The translations under genes and the position numbers were made by a program. The notes beneath the pieces are model-generated. The model saw only the letters and a program-made list of their open reading frames with translations. It searched no databases and was not told the DNA's origin. Positions 53,693 to 63,110 of a stretch of 64,000 bases of DNA are shown piece after piece (position 1 is the first letter of the stretch; each line of letters begins with the position of its first letter). The DNA comes from Mycolicibacterium fluoranthenivorans (GTDB taxonomy: Bacteria > Actinomycetota > Actinomycetes > Mycobacteriales > Mycobacteriaceae): positions 558,001 through 622,000 of the forward strand of contig NZ_JAANOW010000003.1 of assembly GCF_011758805.1 (NCBI RefSeq), in the 5' to 3' direction.

Positions 53693-55962
53693 GCCAGATC
53701 GCCCTCTTCAGGAACATTCGTTGCGTCCGTCGGCCCTGAGCTCTGCGGCTTGTTCTTCTCCGAAGCACGGGCCGCTTTGGCATCCTCCGCGGACATGATC
53801 GTCAGCAACGGCAATGCCGAGGTCTCGTGTTCGGCGATATGCTCTTCGAGGTGCCGAATCCGGTTGCCGATCCGCGCCGCCAAGATCGGATTCACGTTGT
53901 GTAGTCGATCTCGGAGCTGGGCAGCCTCTTTCTTGTCCTCCGCAACCGTGGTGTCGGTGTAAACCCTGCTGCCGCAATAAGTCTTGCAGTCGTTCCGATT
54001 GGGCTCACCGTCGTTTTCCCGTGAGCATGCCATTGTTTCTGGCTTCATCGGATCGGCGAGGCACAGACACGCATGACCAGGGTTGTCCCGGACGGCCATG
54101 TCCGGGTCGCTGCGCAGTCGCCGCTCTTCCTTCTTCGATAGCTCAGCATAAGTGCCGGGAAACTGGTTGACGGCGAACCTATTGAGAGCGTTTCCGAGTC
54201 GTTTGGCCGCTGGGCCGGATACCTTCATTCCGGTCTTGGCTGCGTTCGCGTGGTCCTGAAGAGTGTTGTACAAGGCAGACGTACGTTCTTGGTCCATGGT
54301 CGCTGCAATGCCCGAAGTCATCGTGGACCCATAGCCGTCAGTGGTCGTCGACAACATGTGGCCGAACTGGACGCCTGCTGCGAGGAGCCCTTCTGGTTGA
54401 TTCACGATGTGCCAACAGACGCTGCGCCGGAAGCGGTCGAGAGTGACCGGCCCGCTTGGATCAACCGAAATGTGGTGACTCGGATGAAGTTCGAGTGTAA
54501 TCACCAACTCGTTGGCGTACGCGATGAGCTCTTTGAGCCATCGGCTCATCGACTCACTGGTCACGCTGCGGTCCCTCTCCATCGGACGTTTAGGCTGGTT
54601 TGGGGTGTTGGGGTGCTCGATCAGCTGATCCGACCCCGCAGCTGCGGCAAGGCTTTCGAGCGCCACGATTGCGTCCGCGCCGGGCTTGATAGTTGCCCAT
54701 ACCCACGGCTTTCCGTGGGGGTCTTGCTGATCATTCTCATCACAGACGGCTTTGTACATTCGCCCGTCGATCCGATAAGAGTGGGCGCTGTCAGGGCGGC
54801 TCACCGTCCGGAGTACGCCGCGCGGGAGCTTTCTGCATTCCTCTCCCCGCATTCCCGTGCAGCTGCAAATCAGCACCGCCGCAGCAGCTCGGAGTATTCT
54901 TGGCAATCTGCCGGAGCGTATGTCCCTGTAGTCCAGGAACGGCAACCAGGGACGTCCTTCAATTGTGCATGAGACTGGAACCGGAATCGGTTGCGGAACG
55001 GTGGGATCAAGAACGTAATTACCGCCACGACGACGGCGCCAATACCCAAAGTCTTTACCGTGAATTATTCCGGTCCCTAGAGCGGTCAAGTACTCAGCAG
55101 CAACTCGCCCATCTCCATTTTGGGGCACCACCCCGTCGTGGGATGCCACCCATTTCTGAACGGCATCGAGCCCAGCTGATGAGCTTTCAGGGGGCTGAGG
55201 GCGGCTCGCTGCGATGTCTACCCATGCGACACCAGCAACAATGTCAGGGGCGCATTGGACAATTTGCCGGGACCACCAGAGAAGCGGTGCAAACGTATCA
55301 GGGGCGATGATGGCTTTACTGTTGTCACCGGCACGTTCGCGGGAACGTCTGCCAAGGTCCTTCGCGAACCATCTTGGCTGGACCATGCGGTCAGCTTGCG
55401 GCAGATAGACCGCTAGATGAGCTATGGCACCGATTCTGCCCAGGTCATTTTCCATTGATGACCGGCTGAGTCTGGCTTCCTCAGCAAGCAGATCTGTGGC
55501 GTAGGAGTCGAGCAGGTCGCCGGTAACGTCGCTGAGTCGAGCAACCCCCTCTTGGCCGAGGTATTGGCCGAAGTGACGGAAGGCTCCGAAACGTTGGGCA
55601 ATCGACGACGCCGCTGGCCATTGTCGAGCAGTAGTGTCAGCGAGGTGCGAGACCGGTGTCGGCCTATTGATGGACAGCCACACGATCCGTTTGAAGGAAT
55701 TCACAAGGTGGGCAGGAAAAGAAAACTGCTGCTCGACGCCTCCACCGCCGGGTAGCCATCGAAGAGTCTGCAGTTCCCCGCGAGGTGCACCCATCGGCCG
55801 CAGAGACCAGACGCCGTCAGAGAACTTATTCATGGGAAGATCGGGACGCTTGAGTCGCAGTTGATGCACGATCACAGGCCCGGATTCGACAACAGCCCAA
55901 TCGACTGTGTCCATGTCGCCTAGAAAGGCAAAATCCATCGAGTCGGCCATGGGATCGCTCAT
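53689..55962 (-). CDS. Tyrosine recombinase, TnpB-like (third of trio)
   Basis: 757 residues. The catalytic part has Arg I in CSCTGMRGEECRKL, an HxxR-position segment RFRRSVCWHIVN, and GHMLSTTTDGYGS with the nucleophile Tyr. The first His of HxxR is replaced. A Cys-rich block follows (CLCLADPMKPETMACS, then DCKTYCGS), resembling the zinc-finger-like region of Tn554 TnpB. C-terminal helices contain RIGNRIRHLEEHIAEHE. It overlaps the upstream gene by 4 bp (ATGA). Together with the other two it should cut and join the element ends without a target duplication. Confidence 0.82.
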   Translation of the reverse strand: MSDPMADSMDFAFLGDMDTVDWAVVESGPVIVHQLRLKRPDLPMNKFSDGVWSLRPMGAPRGELQTLRWLPGGGGVEQQFSFPAHLVNSFKRIVWLSINRPTPVSHLADTTARQWPAASSIAQRFGAFRHFGQYLGQEGVARLSDVTGDLLDSYATDLLAEEARLSRSSMENDLGRIGAIAHLAVYLPQADRMVQPRWFAKDLGRRSRERAGDNSKAIIAPDTFAPLLWWSRQIVQCAPDIVAGVAWVDIAASRPQPPESSSAGLDAVQKWVASHDGVVPQNGDGRVAAEYLTALGTGIIHGKDFGYWRRRRGGNYVLDPTVPQPIPVPVSCTIEGRPWLPFLDYRDIRSGRLPRILRAAAAVLICSCTGMRGEECRKLPRGVLRTVSRPDSAHSYRIDGRMYKAVCDENDQQDPHGKPWVWATIKPGADAIVALESLAAAAGSDQLIEHPNTPNQPKRPMERDRSVTSESMSRWLKELIAYANELVITLELHPSHHISVDPSGPVTLDRFRRSVCWHIVNQPEGLLAAGVQFGHMLSTTTDGYGSTMTSGIAATMDQERTSALYNTLQDHANAAKTGMKVSGPAAKRLGNALNRFAVNQFPGTYAELSKKEERRLRSDPDMAVRDNPGHACLCLADPMKPETMACSRENDGEPNRNDCKTYCGSRVYTDTTVAEDKKEAAQLRDRLHNVNPILAARIGNRIRHLEEHIAEHETSALPLLTIMSAEDAKAARASEKNKPQSSGPTDATNVPEEGDLA

Positions 55963-57653
55963 GTGTACTTCCCATTCAGCAGCAGAGTAATTTCGGCTCG
56001 GTCCACATCTGTGATCGCCCCGTCAGCAACTCGGTATTCATCGGCGGCAATCAGGGTGCGGTCGTCGAGAAGGGAGATGAGGCACCCATAGGCCATAGCG
56101 CGGAAGTCGGTCCAATCGGGTCCATCGGTCGAGGCAATAGCCTCCAGCTGATGGCGCAATTCGATGAGCCGAGGGAGGTGGCGAGGCGTGGCAAAAGCAT
56201 GGGTGCATTGCAGGCACAACAGAAAGTCGTCGCCGCAGGGCTTGCCAGTCAAGGGGTGGTGTTCGAAGTCCACGCAACCACCGATAGTCGTGTCGGTGTC
56301 GGCTGACGTGTCCGCACGTTCAAATCTCATTTTGAGATGGGCCTCGGCGTTCTCGATCACCGCCCAAAGGCCTGTCTCAACGGCCTCGGTCATCAGCCGT
56401 TCCCGTTCGCCTTCTGATGCTGCGACGTAAAGGGTGGACCACGTTGCGCGCGAATGCCCTTGAGGCGTCCGGTCAACGAGGACACGCACCGTTTTACGAA
56501 TGCGATTGAACGAGATCGGCACGTCCTCGTTTGGCCACCAATTTAGCCTGTTCTTCCTATGGATTTCAGTGTGCCGCAGACCAATCTGAGGGCAGTCTCT
56601 TCGGCCGCCCCTTCCCGGCCAGTAGACGATGAGACGGTCAGCGCCCGGAAGATCGTGCGCGGCTAAAAAGTCACGGGCCGGTTGCGTCATCTCGATGATT
56701 CTCGTCATCGCGCGGCGCGCATTCTTCGGGATCACGTGCGCGTCGTACTGGTCGCTGTGCCGACGCCTCTTCTCATCTTCTACGGTCAGTATCTCCTCCG
56801 CGACGCCGAGCCCCGGAGCGCCAGACGGGACCTTCCGCTCGTTGATCTGCGTGAAATTCGCTCCTTCCAGGCACGCAATGAGAACAGCGATAGCCACCGC
56901 GCCTTCGTAACTCACGAACAGCATCGGTCGCCCACGGGTGACGCCCGACGATCTGTTGTCATGTACTGGTATACCTAACGCGTTGCGCGCAGAATCAGAT
57001 TGAGGTGCGCCCGTCGCGGCCAGTTCACCAAGGGCGTCTGCCCGAGCCAAATTTTGAGGTGAGAGCCTCTGGTAATGAGACTGTTTCAATAGCAACAAGT
57101 TTGGATGGATGCGTCGAAACTCCGCATTGACGGCCGCCGCCGCCGCCTCTCGAATTGTCTCAAATACATCGATCTCTAGGGGCTGAGACTCGTCACTCTC
57201 CCTCTTCGGTAGCCGCCGTTCCAGATTTTTCGGCAAGTCCGGGTGGAGCCGATGAGGATAACGCCGAAGCACCTGCCGCAGTGTGCCCAGGTTCTTGCGT
57301 CGGCTGTTGTTCTTGGTAGGGCTTTTTCCCAGGTGAAGCAGGTAGGTGTTCCATCGATTGGGGCTCAACTCGCTTAAGCTGCGGACGTCGTTGTCGCCAC
57401 ACCATCGCGCGAACTCCTTGATGATGACGTAGTTGCCCCGCGCCGTGTATGCGCTCTTCCAAGTTCCGTTCGCTCCGGTGAGAGCTTCAACTGCATCGGC
57501 AAGCTGAACCCGCAGCACTGCATCACACGACCAACTCGAGAAGTCAAGCACCACAGGCGAATATGATCCATGGAGGGAAGCGACGATCACCTCGGGATTC
57601 TCGCGACGAGTGACGATGCCGTCCTCCGAAGTGCGGCGCTGACCTGCAGTCAT
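55959..57653 (-). CDS. Tyrosine recombinase, second of trio, possibly catalytically reduced
   Basis: 564 residues. A SAM-like core-binding N-terminal domain (~60-130, KSAYTARGNYVIIKEFARWCG) and an integrase-type C-terminal domain with the R..R segment FNRIRKTVRVLVDRTPQGHSRATWSTLYV, carrying plausible His and Tyr. I cannot find a convincing Arg I: the expected position reads ACLEGANFTQINE. A Cys/His block (CVDFEHHPLTGKPCGDD, LLCLQC) follows as in its neighbour. It may act mainly as a structural partner in the synaptic complex. It overlaps both adjacent genes by 4 bp. Confidence 0.78.
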   Translation of the reverse strand: MTAGQRRTSEDGIVTRRENPEVIVASLHGSYSPVVLDFSSWSCDAVLRVQLADAVEALTGANGTWKSAYTARGNYVIIKEFARWCGDNDVRSLSELSPNRWNTYLLHLGKSPTKNNSRRKNLGTLRQVLRRYPHRLHPDLPKNLERRLPKRESDESQPLEIDVFETIREAAAAAVNAEFRRIHPNLLLLKQSHYQRLSPQNLARADALGELAATGAPQSDSARNALGIPVHDNRSSGVTRGRPMLFVSYEGAVAIAVLIACLEGANFTQINERKVPSGAPGLGVAEEILTVEDEKRRRHSDQYDAHVIPKNARRAMTRIIEMTQPARDFLAAHDLPGADRLIVYWPGRGGRRDCPQIGLRHTEIHRKNRLNWWPNEDVPISFNRIRKTVRVLVDRTPQGHSRATWSTLYVAASEGERERLMTEAVETGLWAVIENAEAHLKMRFERADTSADTDTTIGGCVDFEHHPLTGKPCGDDFLLCLQCTHAFATPRHLPRLIELRHQLEAIASTDGPDWTDFRAMAYGCLISLLDDRTLIAADEYRVADGAITDVDRAEITLLLNGKYT

Positions 57654-59218
57654 GCGCCATCCCCGGTCAGATCCCGAATCTCCGAAAGTTCCTGCGCGAA
57701 GGACGACACCATGTCGCGAATCGTTGTGCCGGCGTTTAAGGAACCAAACAAGCGATCGAATCGAAGTCGCTGCACGCGAGGCAAATAGGTGTTCCGCGTC
57801 GTCTCAACGGACTTATGCCCCAACACGTCTTTAACCGTTCGGAATACCTCGTCGTACCTCGTACCGTCTCCGTATGCGACGTCCTCGTTCCACCCATGCA
57901 TTGCATCAAGGCGCTGGTGCAATCTGACAGTTAGCGCCAGCGCGAAACTGAACCGAAGAGAATGTGGCGTCACGGTCAGTTCGTCAGTTGCCGCGCCGCC
58001 AGTCGCTTCAACTGCCGCCCAAAGCCGGTCATTGGCCGCATCGAATACCCCGATCCACGACTCATGGTGATACGGCGTTCCGCCTTCATTGAGCCACAAT
58101 GCCATCGGCTCAGGCCGTCCGTCGCGCAGCCAGAACAGGCGCCGCCGGGTGGCTGACTTCATGGTGTTCAGAGACATAACGACCCCGTCATCTTGAACGA
58201 CTTCGAATGTGCCCTTTCGAGCGCGTCGAACCTCCGTTACCCAGATGATGTCGTCAATGGCGTCGTAGCGTCCTTCGCGTATCGCCCGCCGAACGGCAGC
58301 GGCCCGGCCAACTTTCACATAAGTGCTCAGCGTCCGACTTACGGTCGGAGCCGAGTACCACATCCGCGCCTTGCTGTACTTGGCGATCGCCGCAGGCAAC
58401 TTCGCCTCGATTACGCCTTCCGTCGGTAGTTCTGCCAGCAAGAGCGAACCCGCTTCCTGCACGCGTAAGCCAGTCGAATAGACGAAGTCAGTAAAGACTG
58501 TGTTGCGCAACGAATTACGGACACGGCATGATTTGTCCTCACCAGCCGTGCGCCACTGATTCGGACCGACACGTTCGATCCCGCGACCGCGCAGCCCGAC
58601 GTCACGCCACAGCCTGTACGTCCCCGGGACGATCCACCGATCCCGCTCCTGGCGCACGAGTACCTCGTTCGCCCTCCCACCGGGCACCCTCGTCGCACCC
58701 CGCCCACCTGGCACTGGGTTCGACTCGATTGAGGGGCCGTTCGGCCCGATAGGAATCTTGCGGCTCACCGCCCAGTCGTACAAGTCCCTTAGCGCAAAGA
58801 CCGCCTTGTTCCATGTGGACCCCGCCACCGTGTCAGCGAACTGATGGTGATCGGTTCGCCGGATCTTGTAGTCAATGAAGTCGTCTTCCGTTGCTTCCAG
58901 CCACATCAGGGGATCAGCCTGACGTCCGAGGAAGCCGCACCACATCGCAATCTCCAGCGCATAGGTCCTGCGAGACAACAGGTCCAGTGAAGTGAACTTC
59001 GGGCACGAAGTGAAATAGAGGACTAGCCATTCGTCGAGTTCGCCCTTGTCGGATAGCAAGATCGGCGTCCCCTTGACGATTCCCAGGGGGTATTCGCTAG
59101 CACTTGCCAGACGGTGGGCATCCAGCACGGTGGAGTACCCCGTCGGCCAAGTCTCCCGCCGTGATGTTGTCAGAACTGTCCACGTCTTTGCTGGTGCGGC
59201 AGCGGTGAGCACCCCCAC
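57650..59218 (-). CDS. Tyrosine recombinase, TnpA-like (first of trio)
   Basis: About 522 residues if GTG 59218 is the start; the open frame extends to 59314, inside PolD DNA, and GTG 59263 is another choice. All catalytic residues are present: Arg I in STGLRVQEAGS, HSLR (HxxR), and LGHKSVETTRNTYLPRV with His and the Tyr nucleophile. The N-terminal core-binding domain contains TYALEIAMWCGFLGRQ and NKAVFALRDLYDWAV. First gene of the four-gene operon. Confidence 0.85.
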   Translation of the reverse strand: MGVLTAAAPAKTWTVLTTSRRETWPTGYSTVLDAHRLASASEYPLGIVKGTPILLSDKGELDEWLVLYFTSCPKFTSLDLLSRRTYALEIAMWCGFLGRQADPLMWLEATEDDFIDYKIRRTDHHQFADTVAGSTWNKAVFALRDLYDWAVSRKIPIGPNGPSIESNPVPGGRGATRVPGGRANEVLVRQERDRWIVPGTYRLWRDVGLRGRGIERVGPNQWRTAGEDKSCRVRNSLRNTVFTDFVYSTGLRVQEAGSLLLAELPTEGVIEAKLPAAIAKYSKARMWYSAPTVSRTLSTYVKVGRAAAVRRAIREGRYDAIDDIIWVTEVRRARKGTFEVVQDDGVVMSLNTMKSATRRRLFWLRDGRPEPMALWLNEGGTPYHHESWIGVFDAANDRLWAAVEATGGAATDELTVTPHSLRFSFALALTVRLHQRLDAMHGWNEDVAYGDGTRYDEVFRTVKDVLGHKSVETTRNTYLPRVQRLRFDRLFGSLNAGTTIRDMVSSFAQELSEIRDLTGDGA

Positions 59219-60233
59219 AACGTAGGCCGGATCCCGAGTTGATCCCGCCCGACACGCCCGCACATAGCCACTTCCTAGAGAACCCGCGCGGGTAGGGCAG
59301 ATCAGCCAACCCACGTTCCTCGTCGGTACGTACCATCTCCAGCAGCGGCTGCAGCGAATGCGGCGTGTCGTCGATATCCGCCCAGGGATCGTCGCGCTGG
59401 GCTACCAGGGCCGCGACCGTCGCGATGGTGTAGTCGTCGGGGTCGGCGTCGGCCAGCTCGGCCCAGGTGAGTGGCATCGACACCGTGGCGATCGGGGTCT
59501 TGCGTACCGAATAGGCCGAAGCGAAGGTGCGGTCCCGGGCGTTCTGGTTGTAATCGATGAAAAGCCGCTTGCCACGCTCTTCTTTCCACCACGAGGTGGT
59601 CACCGCGTCGGGTGCGCGGCGTTCCACCTCCCGGGCGAGGGCGATACCGGCCCGGCGCACCGCGATGAAATCCCAGTCGGGCTTGATCCGGATGAACACG
59701 TGCACACCCCGTCCACCCGAGGTCTTCGGATACCCGATGTAGCCGAGCTCGTCGAGGACGGGTTTGAGCACCTCGACGGCGATCCGGCGGGCATCGGCGA
59801 AGTCGGTGCCCGGCTGTGGATCGAGATCCACCCGTAGCTCGTCGGGATGCTCGGTGTCCGGGCAGCGGACCTGCCACGGATGCAACGTCACCGTGCCCAT
59901 CTGGGCGGCCCAGATGATCGCGGACGGGTGGGTGACCTTCAAGGCGTCCGCGGTCCGTCCGGACGGGAACGTCACCGTGCAGGTCTGCAGGTAGTCGGGA
60001 TGTTTCTGCGGGATGCGCTTCTGGTATATCTCCTCGCCCTCGATACCGTCGGGGAAACGCTGCAGATGCGTGGGCCGGTCCTTCAGCAGCGCGACCATCC
60101 GGTCGGCCACGGCCAGGTAGTGGTTGACGACATCGCGCTTGGTGTAGCCCGGCTCGGGGAAGTACACCTTGCCGGGGCTGGTCAGCCGGACGGCGACACC
60201 GTCGACGTCGAGTTCTTCCGCGGGAGTGGCCAT
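59097..60233 (-). pseudogene. polD: PolD (LigD-type polymerase/primase), C-terminus replaced by element sequence
   Basis: The start ATG 60231-60233 overlaps the ligC stop (TGATG). About 315 codons are intact up to ADLPYP at 59289, including the catalytic DLDP (LRVDLDPQPG), SGGRGVHVFI, and the WKEERGKRLFIDYNQNARDRT region of the archaeo-eukaryotic primase fold. Beyond that, homology stops and 63 foreign codons follow before a stop. The usual C-terminal ~30 residues, beginning PPEYPKMPGEP in relatives, are lost. The catalytic core is complete, so a shortened active enzyme is possible. It normally adds nucleotides at breaks for LigC/LigD repair. Confidence 0.85.
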
Positions 60234-61327
60234 CAACCCATTCTCCTGTCGCTTCGCTCATCCTGGTCCCCCAGGACGTCGTGCAGGTCATAGATCAGCG
60301 GGGTGTCCAATTGCGCGAAGGTGCAACTCGACGGTTCGCGGTCCGGCCGCCAGCGCAGGAATTTCACCGCATGCCGGAATCGCTGCCCATGGGAGGCACT
60401 GCCCTCCATCTGGTCATAGGCCACCTCGCACACCCGCTCGGGGCGGACGGGGATCCAGCGTTTGTCCGCCGCCGAGTTCCAGCGGCTGGGGTCGCCGTCG
60501 CGGACTTCATCGCCCTCACGCAGCGGTTCCAGATCGGCCAGCAGCGTCAGCCGGTCCTTGGCGGTGAACGAGGCGGCACCGCCGACCATCTGCAGTTCGC
60601 CGTCATCGCGATACAGCCCGAGCAGGATGGAGCCGACGCCCGCGCCGCTCTTGTGGATCCGGTACCCGAGCGCCACGCAGTCGGCATCACGGTGGTGTTT
60701 GATCTTCACCATCTCGCGCTTGCCCGGTAGGTACGGCCCCTCCAGACGCTTGGCGATCACACCGTCCAGCCCGGCACCTTCGAAGGTGTCCAGCCACTGG
60801 GCGCCGACGGCGGGATCGGCGGTGGTGCGGGTGACATGGCACCACTTCTTCTCCGCGTCCTTCTCCGAGATCGCCGCCAGCAGTGCCACCCGACGGTCCC
60901 GAAACGGCTCGGCGAGCAGCGAGCGGTCACCGAGCGCCAACGCATCGAAACCGATGAAATGCGCCGGGGTCTGCTCGGCCAGCATCTTGATCCGGCTGGC
61001 CGCCGGGTGGATGCGCTGGCTCAACGACTCCCAGTCCAGTCGGATGCGTCCGTCGACCTCCCTGGGTACGACCACTTCACCGTCCAGCACGCACCGGTAG
61101 GCGAGTTCGTCGCGCAGCGCATCGAGCAGCTCGGGAAAGTACCGGCCGAGCTCCTTCCCGCTACGCGACTGCAGGACCACCTCGTCACCATCGCGAAAGG
61201 CCAGCGCCCGGAAACCATCCCACTTCGGCTCGAACGACCACACCCCGGCCTCGTCGGGAACTTTCCCGGCGGCTTTGGCCAGCATCGGGTCGACGGGCGG
61301 CAACACGGGTAGATCCACGATTCCCAT
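60233..61327 (-). CDS. ligC: ATP-dependent DNA ligase LigC
   Basis: 364 residues from ATG 61327. The adenylation Lys is K35 in EPKWDGFRA (motif I KxDG), with motif III LDGEVV, motif IV EGLDGVIAKR-type sequence (GAGLDGVIAKRLEG), motif V MVKIKHHR, and an OB-fold domain. M. tuberculosis LigC (358 residues) is encoded beside the polymerase PolD. It seals nicks in base-excision and end-joining repair. It overlaps polD by one base, and polD is truncated by the recombinase element. The ligase itself is intact. Confidence 0.94.
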   Translation of the reverse strand: MGIVDLPVLPPVDPMLAKAAGKVPDEAGVWSFEPKWDGFRALAFRDGDEVVLQSRSGKELGRYFPELLDALRDELAYRCVLDGEVVVPREVDGRIRLDWESLSQRIHPAASRIKMLAEQTPAHFIGFDALALGDRSLLAEPFRDRRVALLAAISEKDAEKKWCHVTRTTADPAVGAQWLDTFEGAGLDGVIAKRLEGPYLPGKREMVKIKHHRDADCVALGYRIHKSGAGVGSILLGLYRDDGELQMVGGAASFTAKDRLTLLADLEPLREGDEVRDGDPSRWNSAADKRWIPVRPERVCEVAYDQMEGSASHGQRFRHAVKFLRWRPDREPSSCTFAQLDTPLIYDLHDVLGDQDERSDRRMG

Positions 61328-61482
61328 ACTCGTGCAGACCGCCGAGCGGGGACAATGTCATCGCGGGCTGCGGAGGGCGGCCGTATTCGTCGGTACACCC
61401 GCGTAACGCTCGACGCGTTGGCGTGCACTCATCTCGGTAGTCCTCGGCGGAACCACCGCCGCGGGAGCCAAAGGAGATCGTC

Positions 61483-61986
61483 ATGAGCACTGTCATCCCC
61501 GAGACCGCCAACGAGGCATCCACACCAGAGGTCGTTGCCACCTGGATAGGCGACGCCCTGGCCCGCTACGGGCTCGCCACCGTGCTCGCATGGATCGGGC
61601 TGCTGAAGTTCACCTCCTACGAAGCTCAAGGTATCCAACCGCTGGTCGCCAACAGCCCCTTCATGAGCTGGTTGTATCAGGTGTTCTCTGAGACGACGTT
61701 CTCGACGATTCTCGGCATCATCGAGGTGACTGCCGCAGTCCTGCTCGCCGTCAAGCCGTGGTGGCCGAGATGGTCACTGGTGGGCAGCGTGATGTCCATC
61801 GGTTTGTTCGTGGCCACCATCAGCTTCCTGTTCACCACCCCGGGGATCGGGGAAGAGGCCGCGGGCGGGTTCCCCCTCCTCTCGATGACCGGCCAGTTCC
61901 TGATCAAAGACGTCGCCCTACTGGGGATCTCGGTCTGGACGCTCGCAGATGCGTTACGCGCCGCGCGGATTGCCCACCAAGCGTGA
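61483..61986 (+). CDS. DUF417 (YkgB/RclC-like) inner-membrane protein
   Basis: 167 residues with GGAG upstream of ATG 61483. Four membrane helices and the DUF417 motifs LAWIGLLKFTSYEAQGIQPLVANSPFMSWLY, LGIIEVTAAVLL and GFPLLSMTGQFLIKDVALLG. The E. coli relative RclC belongs to the reactive-chlorine response. It is followed within 110 bp by an ECF sigma factor gene, so an oxidative or chlorine stress role is a reasonable guess. Confidence 0.88.
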   Translation: MSTVIPETANEASTPEVVATWIGDALARYGLATVLAWIGLLKFTSYEAQGIQPLVANSPFMSWLYQVFSETTFSTILGIIEVTAAVLLAVKPWWPRWSLVGSVMSIGLFVATISFLFTTPGIGEEAAGGFPLLSMTGQFLIKDVALLGISVWTLADALRAARIAHQA

Positions 61987-62095
61987 GGGGTCGGGGTTTG
62001 ACTCGCGTGCGCCGTTCATCGCTGCACGCCCCGAAGCCGCCCGAGCGACTTCGACCACCCCCGAAATCCCGCTGAGGGATACGATCTTGACCGTC

Positions 62096-62731
62096 ATGGC
62101 CAGAACAGCGAGCGATGAAGAAGATCTGGTGGCCGCGCTCAAGGACGGCGATCTGTCGGCCTTCACCTCCCTCGTGGACCGCCATGCCCCGGCAATGCTG
62201 CGGGTTGCGCAAGGGTATGTGCCCAGCCGCGAAATCGCCGAAGAGGTCGTGCAGGAGACGTGGATTGCGCTGCTGAAGGGCATCGCTTCCTTCGAGGGCC
62301 GATCCTCCCTGCGCACTTGGCTTTTCACGGTATTGATCAACATCGCCAAACGCCGCGGCATGCGCGAGCGTCGCGACGCCGACATGACAGTGATGGCCTT
62401 CACCGGCGGCACCGTGGACCCGTCGCGCTTCCGCGATGGCGACGATCCGTACCCGGGACACTGGAGACCCGACGAAGCCCCGTCTCCGTTCCCGGACACG
62501 CCGGAGGGCTCTGTGCTCGGTAAGGAACTGATGGGGCTTGCGCGACAGGAACTCGACAGACTGCCCGAGCGCCAACGTGTGGTCGTGACCATGCGCGACA
62601 TGCTCGGACTGGACTCGGCAGAGGTGCGCGAACTGCTCGACATCAGCGTAGCCAACCAACGAGTCCTCCTCCATCGAGGTCGTGCTGCCATCAGGCAGGC
62701 CCTCGAGGACTATCTGAAGGAAATGCCATGA
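62096..62731 (+). CDS. ECF RNA polymerase sigma factor
   Basis: 211 residues from ATG 62096. Sigma region 2 is FTSLVDRHAPAMLRVAQGYVPSREIAEEVVQETWIALLKGI...SLRTWLFTVLINIAKRR and region 4 is LDRLPERQRVVVTMRDMLGLDSAEVRELLDISVANQRVLLHRGRAAIRQAL. A ~45-residue linker with DGDDPYPGHWRPDEAPSPFPD separates them. The 4-bp ATGA overlap with the zinc-finger gene after it is the standard sigma/anti-sigma layout. Likely target is its own operon and perhaps the DUF417 gene. Confidence 0.92.
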   Translation: MARTASDEEDLVAALKDGDLSAFTSLVDRHAPAMLRVAQGYVPSREIAEEVVQETWIALLKGIASFEGRSSLRTWLFTVLINIAKRRGMRERRDADMTVMAFTGGTVDPSRFRDGDDPYPGHWRPDEAPSPFPDTPEGSVLGKELMGLARQELDRLPERQRVVVTMRDMLGLDSAEVRELLDISVANQRVLLHRGRAAIRQALEDYLKEMP

Positions 62732-62967
62732 CAACCGGGCCGATGGACTGCAACGAACTCGTTGAACTGGTCACGGGGTACCTCGATGGTTCCCTCGATC
62801 TTGACCAACGGGCGCGATTCGACGTCCACTTGCTCGAATGCGACGGTTGTGCCAACTACCTTCGGCAATTCCGGAGCACCGTCGCGATCGTCGGCACGAT
62901 TCCCGCCGGGGAGCTCGACCCGACGTTTCGCGAGCGGCTCATCGAGGCGTTCAAGGACTGGACCTAG
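62728..62967 (+). CDS. Zinc-finger (zf-HC2) anti-sigma factor
   Basis: 79 residues. H34xxxC38xxC41 (DVHLLECDGC) is the ZAS zinc motif, with C8 a fourth possible ligand and an acidic N-terminal helix (CNELVELVTGYLDGSLD). No membrane helix, so it is a soluble, possibly redox-sensitive inhibitor of the sigma factor whose gene it overlaps. Confidence 0.9.
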   Translation: MTTGPMDCNELVELVTGYLDGSLDLDQRARFDVHLLECDGCANYLRQFRSTVAIVGTIPAGELDPTFRERLIEAFKDWT

Positions 62968-63110
62968 CCGTTCTGCCTCGCCGAGGCCTGCAGCATGCAC
63001 TTATCCACCGCTGCAACGGATTTTGCGCGTCCCCTGTTCGTGCGTCGCGCACCCTGGCGATCGCCTCCGGATGGTCGAAGTGCTCCTCGACGGTGACAAC
63101 CCGTATGCGG

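Larger units (their letters stand above)
53025..59288 (-). mobile_element. Tn554/recombinase-in-trio-like element with three tyrosine recombinases
   Basis: Four overlapping minus-strand genes: three large tyrosine recombinases and one coiled-coil protein. The right edge is placed at 59288/59289, where the PolD reading leaves homology; the left edge near 53025, where the operon tail leaves homology. GAAGTGG occurs near both edges in inverted orientation (53038-53044 and 59268-59274), a possible terminal repeat. No cargo gene is present. The edges do not rejoin one gene: PolD is broken on the right and another gene on the left, so deletion or a larger rearrangement accompanied insertion. Confidence 0.75.
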
